DNA of 64,000 nt from Aselliscus stoliczkanus. Lineage: Eukaryota; Chordata; Mammalia; Chiroptera; Hipposideridae. The notes under the pieces were generated by a model, which was not told where the DNA came from, made no database searches, and saw only the letters and a list, made by a program, of their open reading frames with translations. The stretch lies in assembly GCA_033961575.1 (NCBI GenBank), contig CM066730.1:136489523-136553522 (forward strand), read 5' to 3'. The position numbers and the translations under genes were made by a program. Position 1 is the stretch's first letter; every line of letters begins with the position of its first letter. This document shows positions 52,893 to 64,000 of this stretch, in pieces.

Positions 52893-53372
52893 GTCCGGCC
52901 AAGTGGTGCGTTGGTTAGGAGCTGGCTTGGGACACCAGTGGCCCCGGTATGGATCCCACATATAAGGGCCCGTGACACTGCCCTCTACAGCTAAGATGGT
53001 GAACAACAGCTCGACCTGGAGCTGGACTACCTTGAGACCCTGGGACGGCATAGCTGCAGTCCCTGCTGCAGTGGGCTGCCATAGGCTACAGTGAGTGGTT
53101 GGCAGCCAGTGTGAATGGCCGCTGGATGGCCGCTCACTGTGGCTCTTGGCCGCTCACACCAGCTGCCAGCGACCTATCTACCTCACCCAGAAAGAGCACA
53201 ATGACAATACCAACATGGGCCAGTGAAGCAACTAGACTGAAGAACAAAAGGACAGCAACTTGTCTGTTCCCCTTCCCCAATTCCCCAACACTGTCCCCCT
53301 CCCCGAATTCCCCCAATAAAGTCTTTAAAAAACAAAACAAAAACCTAAATTCATCTTCTTTAAAAAAAAAAA
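52893..53372 (+). mobile_element. tRNA-like SINE, copy 5, long composite form (480 bp)
   Basis: Head gtccggccaagtggtgcgtt with the hairpin gctggcttgggacaccagt. The short-form end is at 52985, followed by a 3' module homologous to copy 2 (ggagctggactaccttgaga, ggctgccataggctacagtg, caatgacaataccaacatgg), C-rich block, AATAAA (53315-53320) and A-rich tail. A further 20 bp of non-A sequence (53342-53361) precedes a second A-run. Target duplication aaaatcatgtgaag (52879-52892) and aaaatcatatgaag (53373-53386). Confidence 0.92.
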
Positions 53373-53386
53373 AAAATCATATGAAG

Positions 53387-55870
53387 ACAATGAGATCTAC
53401 CTACTTCTACAGATTTTTGTAAAGATCATGATTTAATTTTCTCTAGCTTTTATAAATTTCCTGATGGATTAGAAGCAAGTTACCACCGTGGATCATTCAG
53501 GCTTATTTTCACAGAGTTACATATTTGTATGAGAAGTTTCTAGTTAGTGGGGCCTAAGAGAAACTACTTTACTAAATCCTCTATTGAATCTATTCAATAA
53601 CATTGCATGCCACTACATCCCTCAGTGTCCTCCTGTCAAGGTTCTACATGAAAAATATCATAATTAAGTGCCAGGAAAAGATTTCTGCCCTGGAGGAAAT
53701 GGTATGTATCATTTTAGAGGTAATAATAATCACATAATTAATCATGCATGTTTCTCTTTTTCCTTTGGCTGCCAGGAAATTCAGAACCAAACTTATATAT
53801 CAATGTTATTAACTATGTTGAACAACAGGGTAGAATCTTTGCTCAAATTTTTTCTCTGACATTATCTTTCTGTTTTAATTTATATATTCCATAACTCGCA
53901 TTTTTTTACTTATTTATATTTTCCATTGTACTGTACTTCTTTGTAAGCCATCTAATCTTCATAAAATGGAGGTCTATGTGTATACAAATTATACACACAC
54001 ACACACACACTATACATACATGTATGTAAGATTTAGTAATTAGAATGATTACAATTTTAGTAGTATATATTTACAGGAAAGAACTATTACATGAAACAGA
54101 AATAAAATTGGTTATACTGGACTGTTCACTGTAGAGAATTATTTTAATGAGTTCAATAAATCTCTGTGGACTATCTACCAATATAAAGAGCTATATTACA
54201 ATTTAATGGCATTTTCTATAATATTATTTTACCTAATACAAAGGAGGATTTAGAGTTTTGGGAATCTAATTTCTGAAAGGCCTTATTTTCAAAACTTTCA
54301 GACAGGTGTCAAGTTTTAAAAATACAGTATGCTTATTGCTCAGACTCCAGCAAAGTGGGTATAGATCTATTTGAATAGCTTGTAATTTTGCTTAGAAGAA
54401 GATCTACAAGATACCCTGTGAGATAATGCACAGGAAAGTGTTTTGTAAAACTCCAGGGTATAATACAAACGCTAGCTATTATTGCTATTGCCCATAGCAT
54501 ATAAAATATGATCATCAGAGATGAACTATATTTTACCGCTAAGCATGATGATAACTGTGTATATAGCCATAACAAATAAGAAAAAAAATTTTTTAAGTCA
54601 TCCTTAGTTCATTTGCTCATTGAGAGGACCAAGCCTGCTCATGGATTTGAGGATTTTATACGTTCCAGAGACACTCCTTGGTATTCTATAAAATAAGGAT
54701 ATACTCAAGAACCCTCAGATACTTTAAAACTCTGATCTCATGAGAAAGGGACGCAACATCTCATTTTAAAATATTCTCCTTAAGAAGCAGGAGTAAAAAA
54801 CCCTAAGAGATGGTAACTATGCTTAGTGAAGTTTTTCTGCTTGTTTGTTCCGTTCTTTCTGGCTATTAAACACAACCAAACTATTCACTAATAATCCAGG
54901 AAGCACAGAATGAAGACATTAACCAGCTTGTGTTCCAAAGTAAAAGGAGGTTAAAATCACAGCATTGTAATACAAACACAGCTTATAAGCACAGTGTGTG
55001 TACCTACTGTTCTACCATTTAAACTTGGAGTCGCTGTACAAACAAGTCTATCTTGAGGAAACAGACTGGGTAATTTTCCATTTGGACTGTTTGAGATTTC
55101 AAACTCGCAGAAGTCTGTGTTGCCAGACATTTTCTTCCAATTCGTTATCTATAGTTCTCCCAAGATTTCCCTTCAACAAAAATGCTTTTCTTACAGCCCG
55201 TGCTTTCAGTGAAAACTTTTCTACAGTGCTAGAGATTAAATTAAAAAAAAAAAATTAAAGAGGTAGTGGACCCATTTGGAAACATAAATTAAAACTCTCC
55301 TCTCCATCATGAAAGATAGACCCAGATCAAGCTTTTAAACATTTGTGTCTTTTCCAAAATTCAGGGGAGAATTCAAAAGATCAAAGAGGAAGGTAAAATG
55401 CTAATTAATGAATAGATCAAAATGCAAAATTGATGTATCCACAGTAAATGATAACAGTGATCTGAGAGATCTTTAGAGCCTTTTCACACAAGACCAGGAA
55501 AACATCAGCACTTAGCACATAACTAGAAAAAAAGCATCTTCTCTGCATGCCTATAAACTCCCTGGGACACTGAGGACCAAGTTTCAAGCAATGGAAAAGA
55601 GCTGTATTATATAATTATTTTAGATATGTGTGAAAGTGCAACATCGTAAGCTTTAAGTCTCCAACTTTTCAAAAGTACCTGTTCTACAAATACAAAAAAG
55701 CACTTTTTTAGAGTGATTTTTACTGTGAAGGAAATAAACAGAAACTTATTTCCAAATTAATGCAACCACTTTGAAGAGAGCGATTTTTCCCAGTGTGTTA
55801 TAAGGGATCAATAACTAAAGTCCAGTTCACTGAAGATGAGCAAGGAGGTATTCAAATGTAAATGAGTAGT
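53387..55870. other. NFIA: AT-rich intronic sequence
   Basis: A short (CA)n lies at about 53992-54010. No repeat family or RNA gene recognised; 54130-54200 may be a scrap of the unassigned ancient repeat. Confidence 0.4.
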
Positions 55871-55874
55871 TTCC

Positions 55875-56085
55875 TTTTTTTGAGTACTATGCTAAGCACC
55901 TTTTATGCATTACCTCATTTAAGACTCTTAACAGCCATGAGGTAGGTACTATTCTTATCTCCAATCTACAGAAAAGTAAATAAGGTTCAGGGAGGAACAG
56001 TTACTTATCCAAGATCAATGGCTAAGCCAGGAATGGAACCCAGTTTTCCTAATTCAATGCCTTTTCTAGCACTCTGACTGGTTGA
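55875..56085 (-). repeat. MIR SINE
   Basis: 'gagtactatgctaagcacct', 'gaggtaggtactattcttat', 'aggaacagttacttatccaa', 'ggaatggaacccagttttcc'. Confidence 0.88.
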
Positions 56086-56213
56086 ATGATGGGATGGGGT
56101 TAAATCTTAAATTCTGATGACAGTGAATCCACCAACATGTGTGAACTGATAACATCTTTGATTTATGCTGCAAGGGGAGCCTCAGAGGGAAGGTTAAAAA
56201 ATAATGCCATATT

Positions 56214-56319
56214 GGGCCGGCCGAGTGGCGCGGTGGTTAAGCGCTGGCCTGGGAAGCCAGCGGCCCCGGTTCGGTCCCACATATGAGGGCCAGTGACATT
56301 GCCCTCAAAAAAAAAAAAA
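56214..56319 (+). mobile_element. tRNA-like SINE, copy 6, short form, best preserved
   Basis: gggccggccgagtggcgcgg, tggttaagcgctggcctgg, gaagccagcggccccggttc, then cacatatgagggccagtgac, attgccctc and A-tail. Target duplication aatgccatatt (56203-56213 and 56320-56330) is perfect. One base is missing in the B-box region compared with GGTTCGGATCC. Confidence 0.95.
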
Positions 56320-56330
56320 AATGCCATATT

Positions 56331-56765
56331 TGTAGATGTTGGGCCTTCCTGTTGTCCCCCAGTTTACTTGCACAAGTAACCCCAGAGTAGTTGGCTATTT
56401 TCCAAGCTCACCATAAACTTTCAGGCCACCCAGTACCTCTGGTGGCTACTTCATTGACTTGGAACATATTTCTTCCTCTACCCTCCCCACTCGTCTCCTC
56501 TGCTGGGTAAAATCTAGCTTTGCACTCCCTGTCTCTCAAGTCTGAATTAAAGCATTCACTCTTCTACAGTCTCAGAGCACTCTGTCTGTTTCACTCTTAG
56601 AGTACTTAGCATAGTTACCTTGTGTTACTATTAGGAGCATGCGTGTCTATCACCTGCAGGAAAAGGTATGCCTCTTGAAGGACTGCACCCAAAACATCTT
56701 GGATCACCCATGTATCTTAAACAGCGTCCTGAACACAGCAGGCATCAATAAATGTTTCATGTATA
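56331..56765 (+). repeat. L2 3' end (clear from about 56500)
   Basis: 'gtttcactcttagagtactt', 'ggatcacccatgtatcttaa', 'gaacacagcaggcatcaata' show an L2 terminus. 56331-56500 is pyrimidine-rich and may be earlier L2. Confidence 0.6.
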
Positions 56766-58585
56766 GTTAAAATAGGAAACTCAAGTTCTACTACTACAAC
56801 ATTTCTATCAAAGAAAGGACTATTACCGAAAGAACTCGAGGGTACTTTTGCTTACACTTCTTTTTGAAGGGATTGTTTCAGACAGCCTATCGTTATTCCA
56901 GGAAGGTAATGGGGCTATTTTTCTGTTTAGGAACCAGTGGTTTAAGTAATGTAAGCTATGGATCAGTGGGCTTGCAACGATGGGGCTGATCGAAAGACAA
57001 TCACACTCAGCACTGCGAAGGTTAATGGCATTGCTTCTTATAGAGGAAATATAAGAGTGGGAGATAGGGAAGACACCAATAAAAACATTTGCAAGCACCT
57101 TTAATTGTATGCAGAGTAGAACCCACTTAAATAAATACTACCTAATGAAAACATCTTGAAAAGAGAGTGATTTTTAGAGAAACCTTTTTTCTACAGGTCC
57201 TATATTTATAGAGCAAACCTTTTAAATGAATACAGGGTAAAAAGAGAATTAAACTAGCAACTGTTGTGATTCATTGCGATTCACATAACTTTCATCGGGC
57301 CAGTGAAATGCATGAACCATTTAACAAAGGAGGCTCTTCTCCACTAATTTATGACATACACATCAGAATATAAGGAAGAGTCTCCTTGGTAGGTAGTACC
57401 AAGCAAAAACATGGTCTTGGGAATGACTGAATCTTGCTTGATCTGTAGCACCTCTCTAAAGGCACAATCAAAGAATTTTCAGAGAAGGGGAGCTGAAAGA
57501 ATTTGGTTCAACCAGAAAAATGCATGAAAAGGCAAATGTACCACAGCCCTCCCTATGTACATCGGATGTTGTCTTTCTATGGAAGTTATTATTTTTTCTT
57601 TTTTCAAATAAGCTTTGATGTCTTGAAGACACCAGTGTTTGGTGGACAGGGATTAAAAATGGGTAGAAATAGAGGCTTAACAACAGAGATAAAGTTGGAA
57701 TCAGTAGGTGCTCAAAACTTCTTTCCGAAACCTTAGAGATAATTTGTCATAGAATTTAAATGCTCTGCTTGACAGATCTTTCAGACCACTGGCTTAAGAA
57801 AGAGGACACTAATATTTCGTTTTAAGACCACTAAATAAATACACTTAAGAATTACCGGAAACAACTGTATCCCTATAGCTCTCACCATCTAGTGAAATCT
57901 ATCTTTTTGAAAAAGCAACAAACACACAGGATTAGAGTCTATTTTGTCTCTGAGCAAACTGTTTCAGAAAAAGGAAGTTTATGTAGAAGCCAACTAAAAG
58001 TGGATCTAAATGCCATCGTAATGAATATACTCAGCGCAAATAAAAAAGTCTGGGGATTCAAGAGCGTTTAGGAATGCATAAACCTGAGTCACCTTAGGTC
58101 GAAATCTGATCTGCTAACTTAGTCTAAAGATTCCTTAAATGGATGCTGGGTCAGCTGGGACATCATTATTAGAAATTGTGGGTTTCATTTATTTATTTGT
58201 TTGGGCTATTGGAGGTAATTTGGGATGCTTCTTTTTTTTTTTTTAATTATCTTTGAAAATTTTAGAATTCTAGCTTAGCTCAGAATAGAGGGTGAAAGTG
58301 GTGCCAGAGTAAATATAGAAAAGAATACCTTTCAGGGTTCGTAGGACTCTGTAGACATGGGGGTGAAGTGTGACAAATGGTAAAATACGCTGCTCCTAAG
58401 AGAGGAATATTCATTTCCCAAGCAACAGCTTTGTAACCATATTCCCTTCAAAATGAGTATTGTTGGGTTGAAAGAAAAAAGAAATGTGGAGTGTACTTAG
58501 TGGCCTCTTGGCATTTTTCAGACAACCAGGGATGGAAATGAAGGACTTCCTGATGACGTGAAATTATTCCAATAGCTCATTTTAT
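56766..58585. other. NFIA: Intronic sequence; 57230-57420 looks unique
   Basis: No repeat named. 57230-57420 is non-repetitive with mixed composition and is a candidate conserved element only by appearance. Confidence 0.35.
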
Positions 58586-58589
58586 ACAC

Positions 58590-58775
58590 GGCGTGACTGC
58601 TTATAAAGTGTTCTCAGGTACATTATCTCTTTATATCCTTACTATACCCTGGAGAGGGAAGAAGGGCAGGAATCACTACACCCATTTCACAGATGAGGAA
58701 GTTGAGGCACGGAGAGGTTTAAGTACCTTTCCCAAGGTCAGTTAGTAAGTGGGGAAGTCTGGGTCTGAATGTTTT
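58590..58775 (-). repeat. MIR SINE
   Basis: 'cacccatttcacagatgagg', 'aagttgaggcacggagaggt', 'tcccaaggtcagttagtaag'. Confidence 0.85.
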
Positions 58776-60010
58776 AAAAGCATTTCACAGCCAAGCAAGT
58801 GACAAAGTCAAAGCTCTGGCCCCGGTGTCCCATCCATCTTCCGCCCATGCACCTGTGAAAGCTCACATTAGAGAACTACTCTCTTCCCTTCCAAAAATAC
58901 TTTCCTCCAATAAGAAAACTATCAAACTCATCACTTCTTCAGATTTTACCCATGGTCTTTCCCCTATAAGATCAGGAAAAAGAAGAGCAAGCAAGAGAGG
59001 CACCATGTCTTATAGTTATGCTTTTCCCAAAAGGATAGTTTAATATACCTATTAAACAAAATGAACTGGCCTTTCTCTTCACCTGTTTAAACTCATATAC
59101 CTGCTTAAACATGAAACAGAACCTGCGAATACTTAATTCTTGTTTTCCTCTATTCTATCGACCTCTCACAGCGCCAAGATTTTATGTCCAAGTCAGCTTT
59201 GCCATGTGACATGGGCTTATCTCACACCTGGTCTAGTCACACCCAGCTCTGCCTCATACAAAGCTTTCTATAGCAGTGCTGCACTTCGCAAAGCTGACTG
59301 CCATGGGAAGATGAGGACGGCAGTGGTGGTGAAAAGGGAAGGCTGGCAAATGCGGAACCTGCAATCCTGCTGGCCCCAGCCACGCCCCAGGAAAACCCTT
59401 TCCTCCCTGCCTGGCAGAGCACTTTTCATGCCTTGCCACAAAACCAGCTAGCTGGGTCTGCAGGCACTTACCATAATACGGCAAGCAAAGCTAAAAGCGG
59501 CTCAACTGGCCCTCTAAGCATTGAATACAGGACATGCCCTGGGAACCACACACTCTAATCGGGCCCACTGAACACGGACACCACGGTTTATAATCTTACC
59601 AGCAGTGGACTTATATGGGGATCTCACGCTACATACCAGCTACGCCAGACAACAGGGATAGTGTGAGGTGTTAAGTCATCCCATCCTGCATTTACAGCAG
59701 GTATTTATCGACACACACACATACACGTGGTAGACCCCTTGTTAAGGAGAAAGGGGGGAGTCAAAGAGGATAAACAGTGCTTGCCTTCATGGAGTTTGAG
59801 TTTGGAACCCACTTTGTAATAACGTTGGCTTTTGCAAGCATTTTTCAGCAAATCACATATGAAAATTGCAATCATTTGATTCAAAATTCTAAACAAATGA
59901 CTCTCAAATACATTTTACAACTTGTTGGCAAATTCAGAGCATGATTTCAACAGCTTTTCAGCTTATTTTTGGGGGACACTGTAAGAATAAGAAATGCAGA
60001 GTAATAACAG
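58776..60010. other. NFIA: Intronic sequence, no repeat recognised
   Basis: 59210-59460 is relatively GC-rich with overlapping open frames on both strands; no domain or splice-bordered exon is evident. Confidence 0.4.
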
Positions 60011-60014
60011 AGCA

Positions 60015-60185
60015 GAGAGAACACTGAGCAAGGAACTGGGTATCGGGGTCCAGTTCTAGCACTAATCCACACGTTCGTTGAGGCACATCACTTTACTTCT
60101 CAGGGCTTTAGCAGTCCTGTAACTAATGCCTGAAACAGTGTCTGGCATAAAGCAGATGATGACTAACTGAATATTGGTCAAATGA
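60015..60185 (+). repeat. MIR SINE
   Basis: 'ggtccagttctagcactaat', 'cactttacttctcagggctt', 'gaaacagtgtctggcataaa'. Confidence 0.7.
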
Positions 60186-61835
60186 ATAAAAATAATATGT
60201 GAAGGTTCAGGGTAAATATTTCTGCAGTTCACAGTACACATCAAGAGGTTGGAGATAAGAACAGACAAGTAACATAGATTCGTGTAATGTGCTCAGGCCC
60301 CAAATGAAACTGCTCCAGTAAACAGTGGTAAGGCGGCTGCATGGGCTGCAGGAAAACGGGGGGCTGGGCCTGCTTGTGACCCCTCAGGCTTGCCTATTAT
60401 AACTTAAGCTCAACAAATGGACTTTTGCGCATTCCACCCCAGGATGGCTAGTGCCTTGGCTGGCAACTTCTTTGGGGCCATGCTAAGTGTTTTCTTCAAT
60501 ATTTACAGAATAAAAGGCAATTTCGGTTTTAGCTTTGAGAGTGTCAGATTTTGACAGCTTGGAAATGTCATTCTCAGAGCAAGGACTTCTCACACATACA
60601 TATTCTGCCTCTAACTATTCTATAAATGCAAATGCAAATATCCTTGACCAGGAAACCTTGAGCATCATGTTCTAAGAATGTTAGTGAGATTACATGAAGT
60701 TCTTTTTAACTGTATTAGTTTCCATCTGACATTGACTAAATTGAATTAGAACAAAGTGGGGAAAGCCTGAGTTCGAAAGGTGGATGCCAAAGAAGTCACA
60801 TTTTAATTTTTGTCTCCATCTCTCATGTATGGAGGCTTTCTATCCAGTCAGCACGCTTCATTCCACAGGAAACATGCCGGATGACTGGCCACCCAAGAAC
60901 TAAATGTGATATCACTGGTGTATCAGAAACTTCCGAAACACTATGCCTTCCCCAAACCAAGCCTTATGTGGTGGGTTGTATGTTCCTTTTGCTGAACAAG
61001 GACCTTGCATCCCCGCTTTCCCACATACAGAAACTGCAACTCTCATTCATTATGTTACCAGGAATACCAGAATTCATTGATTAGGAAATACACTGATGGT
61101 ATATTTCGTATGAATAAAGAAGACCCCCAAGAACATAAATTTGTAAAACTCAAGGAAATAAGAGAGAGTGAAATGCCTCTGCATTTAGAACATAACAAGA
61201 ACAAGAGGAAACTCAGAGAGGAGCTGGTAGGAGAGAGAAGAGAAGCAATGTAACATGGCACGGTAGCCTAAGTGTTTTTAAGAACAGAGCTGTTGAAAAT
61301 CAACACAAAATGGCTTGTGTGTTCTGAGACACAACCTATGTGTTCCCTCTCCCAATCCTGCTTCCCCACAACCTCACCAAAGTCAGCTACTTACATGTTT
61401 TCTATGTGTGCATAGTACAGAAATATAGATTAGAGGTTAAACCCAACATCTGGGGCACAGGACAAGGAAGAGAACATTACCTGGCTTGGGCAAAGACCGA
61501 TCAATTAAACGACCTCAGCAGGTGCCGGAACAGAAAGCTAAAAGGAAACTTTAGCCTGAAAGCCCTACCAGAAATATGCAGAAACCCGGGGGTAGACTTT
61601 AGAGGTCCTCAGAGTGTGGGTTTTGAGCTCATTTTAACAGGCAAGTAGGCCCTAGGTAAGGTCTAAGAACAGGCATACACTTCAGTATTTAGATCAAATG
61701 TTTAGTGAAAGCTCTTCTGTGAACACCTGTAACTCAGCTATGGTTGCCCCTTGCAGGGCTTTTATCACTTGTACCGGCTTCCATCATGTGCCCCAAACAC
61801 TATCCAAATACTTTCAGGAGACAACAAGCATATTT
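60186..61835. other. NFIA: Intronic sequence, no repeat recognised
   Basis: Unique; frames of 67-102 residues at 60881-61648 show no domain. Confidence 0.4.
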
Positions 61836-61839
61836 TATG

Positions 61840-61980
61840 GCAATCACCAGTTTAACCATCTGCCTTCCTTGCTAGAATATGTACCTGATGAGCACTGGAT
61901 CTGCATCTCATTTATCTTTACATCCCCATTGCCTAACACAAGGATTAGCATATATCTTAATAAATATATGCATGATTGAG
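61840..61980 (+). repeat. L2 3' end
   Basis: 'ttgctagaatatgtacctga', 'tgagcactggatctgcatct', 'taacacaaggattagcatat'. Confidence 0.7.
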
Positions 61981-62089
61981 AAAAAATAAGTTAGAAGGAG
62001 GAGAAATTACCTATCATTATATATTATAGGCAATTATATTTATATGTTTATATACTATGGGTAATATAATTATATTATTTGCCTCTTAA

Positions 62090-62276
62090 AAGACGTCCAA
62101 CTCCTAAAATGGTGTTTCTCAGGGATTGGGGAGTGGGAGAATGGGAGAGTTGGTGCTTAAGGGTACACACATGCAACTGGTAGATAAAGAAGTCCTGGAG
62201 ACCTAATGCACAGTACAGTGATTATTTAAACATTAAATAATTATTTAAACATTAAACTTACTAAGAGGCTAGATCT
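62090..62276 (+). repeat. L1M 3' end, part before the SINE
   Basis: 'cagggattggggagtgggag', 'agaagtcctggagacctaat', 'gcacagtacagtgattattt', 'cttactaagaggctagatct' follow the L1M 3' UTR. A 17-bp unit is tandemly duplicated at 62221-62256. Confidence 0.8.
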
Positions 62277-62405
62277 GTTTTTTTGATTTTTTGTCTTTGA
62301 CTTTTATTTTGAGGGCAGTGTCACTGGCCCTCATACTTGGGACCCGAACCGGGGCCACTGGTTTCTCCAGCCAACGCTTAACCACCGCGCCACTCGGCCG
62401 GCCCG
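62277..62405 (-). mobile_element. tRNA-like SINE, copy 7, short form, inside L1
   Basis: Plus strand: T-rich tail, gagggcagtgtcactggccc, tcatacttgggacccgaacc, ccaacgcttaaccaccgcgc, cactcggccggccc. A perfect 16-bp target duplication ctaagaggctagatct (62261-62276 and 62406-62421) lies in the L1 tail. Confidence 0.96.
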
Positions 62406-62590
62406 CTAAGAGGCTAGATCTTAATTGTTCCCAACACTAGAAGAAATGATAATCATGTGATGAGATAGAGGTGTTAGCTAATGCTACAATGGCCATTATA
62501 TTGCAATATAAATGGATCAGATCAATGTTGTACACCTCAAACTTACACAATGTTATATGTCAAACATATCTCAATTAAAAATGACTTTAA
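62406..62590 (+). repeat. L1M 3' end, part after the SINE
   Basis: 'gctagatcttaattgttccc', 'tcaatgttgtacacctcaaa', 'catatctcaattaaaaatga' complete the L1 3' end. Confidence 0.85.
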
Positions 62591-62609
62591 ACTACTGAAG
62601 ACAATATCT

Positions 62610-62745
62610 CTGCATTCATTCATTTACTCACTCATTCACTCCAAAAACATTTCTGTTGAGTGTCACACACTATGTTTGGAATATAACACAAATATTAGTT
62701 TCTGTCCTCCAAAAGTATGCAGTCTAGAAGGGTGCTCTCCTCAAA
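62610..62745 (+). repeat. Ancient interspersed repeat (unassigned family), 5' piece
   Basis: 'ttcattcatttactcactca', 'aaaacatttctgttgagtgt', 'aagtatgcagtctagaaggg'. Confidence 0.5.
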
Positions 62746-63245
62746 ACACACATTGGGGGTATCCAAAGAAAATGCTGGGGCTTCTAATTATATTTCTTTT
62801 GCATCTCCTAAATACCAATAATGAATTAGTTATTAATAATGTCATCTCCCTCACCTGACACCTTTGTCAGACGCTCACATCACCTATGGTACATAAGACA
62901 TCCCTAGGGAAATGTTGAATTCTGAAGACCCTGTTTTATTGGTTATACTTTCAGCATACTGTGACATGTTCTGTTTTCGCTTGTCAGTAGTTAGTTAAAA
63001 GGACTGACGGATTGTCTCATTTTAACTCATTAGCCACCATCGTTGCCACCACCGTGAGTATATCATCACCATTGTCATTCCCTAACCTCAAGTTTATAAT
63101 TGACTTGGAGAGAGTGGCCAGGGCATAACGGAAATCCACTGCTAACCTAATAGTACAGATTATTTGAGATTATTACAGCTACGTGGAAAACACTCCAAAA
63201 CATCGGAAGGCGCCTCACTGTCCATTCTGGCTTTCTGGCTGTTTA
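62746..63245. other. NFIA: Intronic sequence, no repeat recognised
   Basis: Nothing identified. Confidence 0.4.
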
Positions 63246-63249
63246 ATCC

Positions 63250-63440
63250 CAGAGTTCTCCTCAGGAAGATGATGCAGATCTTCCTCAGCCACTCACTCAC
63301 TGTGGACCATGGACATGTGCCTCCACCTCCCTGGCCCTCATTTTCCTCATCTCCCACCTCTTAGAATTATGAGGCCAAATTAAGACAACATATTCAAATG
63401 ATTTCAAGTGTCTACTACATAGTACTATTCAACCAAGATC
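63250..63440 (+). repeat. MIR SINE
   Basis: 'ggccctcattttcctcatct', 'cccacctcttagaattatga', 'ggccaaattaagacaacata' match the middle and 3' half of forward MIR. Confidence 0.7.
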
Positions 63441-64000
63441 AGTTTTCTTGCCTCTCTTATGGATGCACAGAAAGAAAAAATCCACAAAGAAGGAGATCTG
63501 AATCCAGAACTTAAATATTCTACATAATTATAAATGATTAAGCTACCCAAACTTTGTGCAGATCTTGTATTCCAAAAGTTGCTTTCCTGGCCAACTTATG
63601 TAGGGAAGGACTGTCTGAATCTTCTGCTTAGAGCTACTTTTCCCCATTGGCATTCATTATCATTCAGATAGAACTGAACTCAACATCTGTTGAAAGAATG
63701 AAGGGTGGGCTACAGTGCGGAGATAATGGGCTGCTCCTTGGCACAATAGTCTTTACTGGCTCTTACTGGCACCTATATTCTCTTCTCCATCTCCTTCCCT
63801 AAGAGAAAGTTAAAGGTTATCATTAACCACTGGCCTAATAGCAGAGGTTTCTGTGTCTTTTCACCAAGAAGGATATCTTGTAATATTTTCCTCTTGTGGA
63901 CCCTATTTCTTAAAGTAACTAATTTAACATCTCTATTAAATAATGGATAATACATCTCTCCCCACCATTTATTAAATGAATCCGGACTATGACTGCCATA
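63441..64000. other. NFIA: Intronic sequence to the window edge
   Basis: No repeat, exon or RNA gene recognised. Confidence 0.4.

Noticed and set aside
56214..56319. A functional tRNA gene
   Set aside because: The arms do not close into a full cloverleaf, an A-tail and target duplications are present, and several copies exist: it is a SINE.

Overview
The window is nuclear DNA of a placental mammal. It is AT-rich and gene-poor, and holds many old mammalian repeats (MIR, L2, MER20, MER5A, HAL1/L1 tails). It contains no prokaryotic-style genes, and nearly all open reading frames in it are chance frames.

I recognise one gene: NFIA (nuclear factor I/A), on the minus strand. Three internal coding exons are visible, in transcript order 24769-24843 (75 bp), 8357-8474 (118 bp) and 1310-1437 (128 bp). 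Each has AG/GT splice borders. Their phases join exactly, and the joined product matches NFIA between the DNA-binding domain and the proline-rich C-terminal region. The introns are 16,294 bp (8475-24768) and 6,919 bp (1438-8356). More than 39 kb at the right (24844-64000) has no exon I could find and is read as part of the next upstream NFIA intron. The exons 3' of 1310 lie off the left edge.

The most distinctive content is a lineage-specific tRNA-like SINE family with seven copies, all with target-site duplications. Five are short (about 70-130 bp including tail). Two are 449-480 bp composites that carry an extra 3' module ending in AATAAA. I cannot match this family to Alu, B1/B2, carnivore SINEC, bovine tA/BOV-A, VES or horse ERE. 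With no Alu or rodent SINE visible, a human, ape, monkey or rodent source is unlikely. Colugo, some bats, perissodactyls or an afrothere remain open; I cannot decide. A roughly 245-bp mariner-type MITE at 27244-27488 resembles, from memory, a mariner family of ruminants and a few other mammals.

Layout: 1-8.5 kb, two NFIA exons with an L1-like fragment, HAL1, MIR and L2; 8.5-24.8 kb, an intron with MIRs, a hAT MITE, a 68-bp tandem duplication, an L1 tail and microsatellites; 24.8-42 kb, an intron with a mariner, a nested L2 block and an AT-rich plain; 42-56.4 kb, the SINE-rich part (five of seven copies) with a 114-nt homopurine run; 56.4-64 kb, MIR, L2 and an L1 tail split by a SINE. Repeat names rest on recalled consensus sequences and borders are usually good to 10-30 bp, except where target-site duplications fix them.
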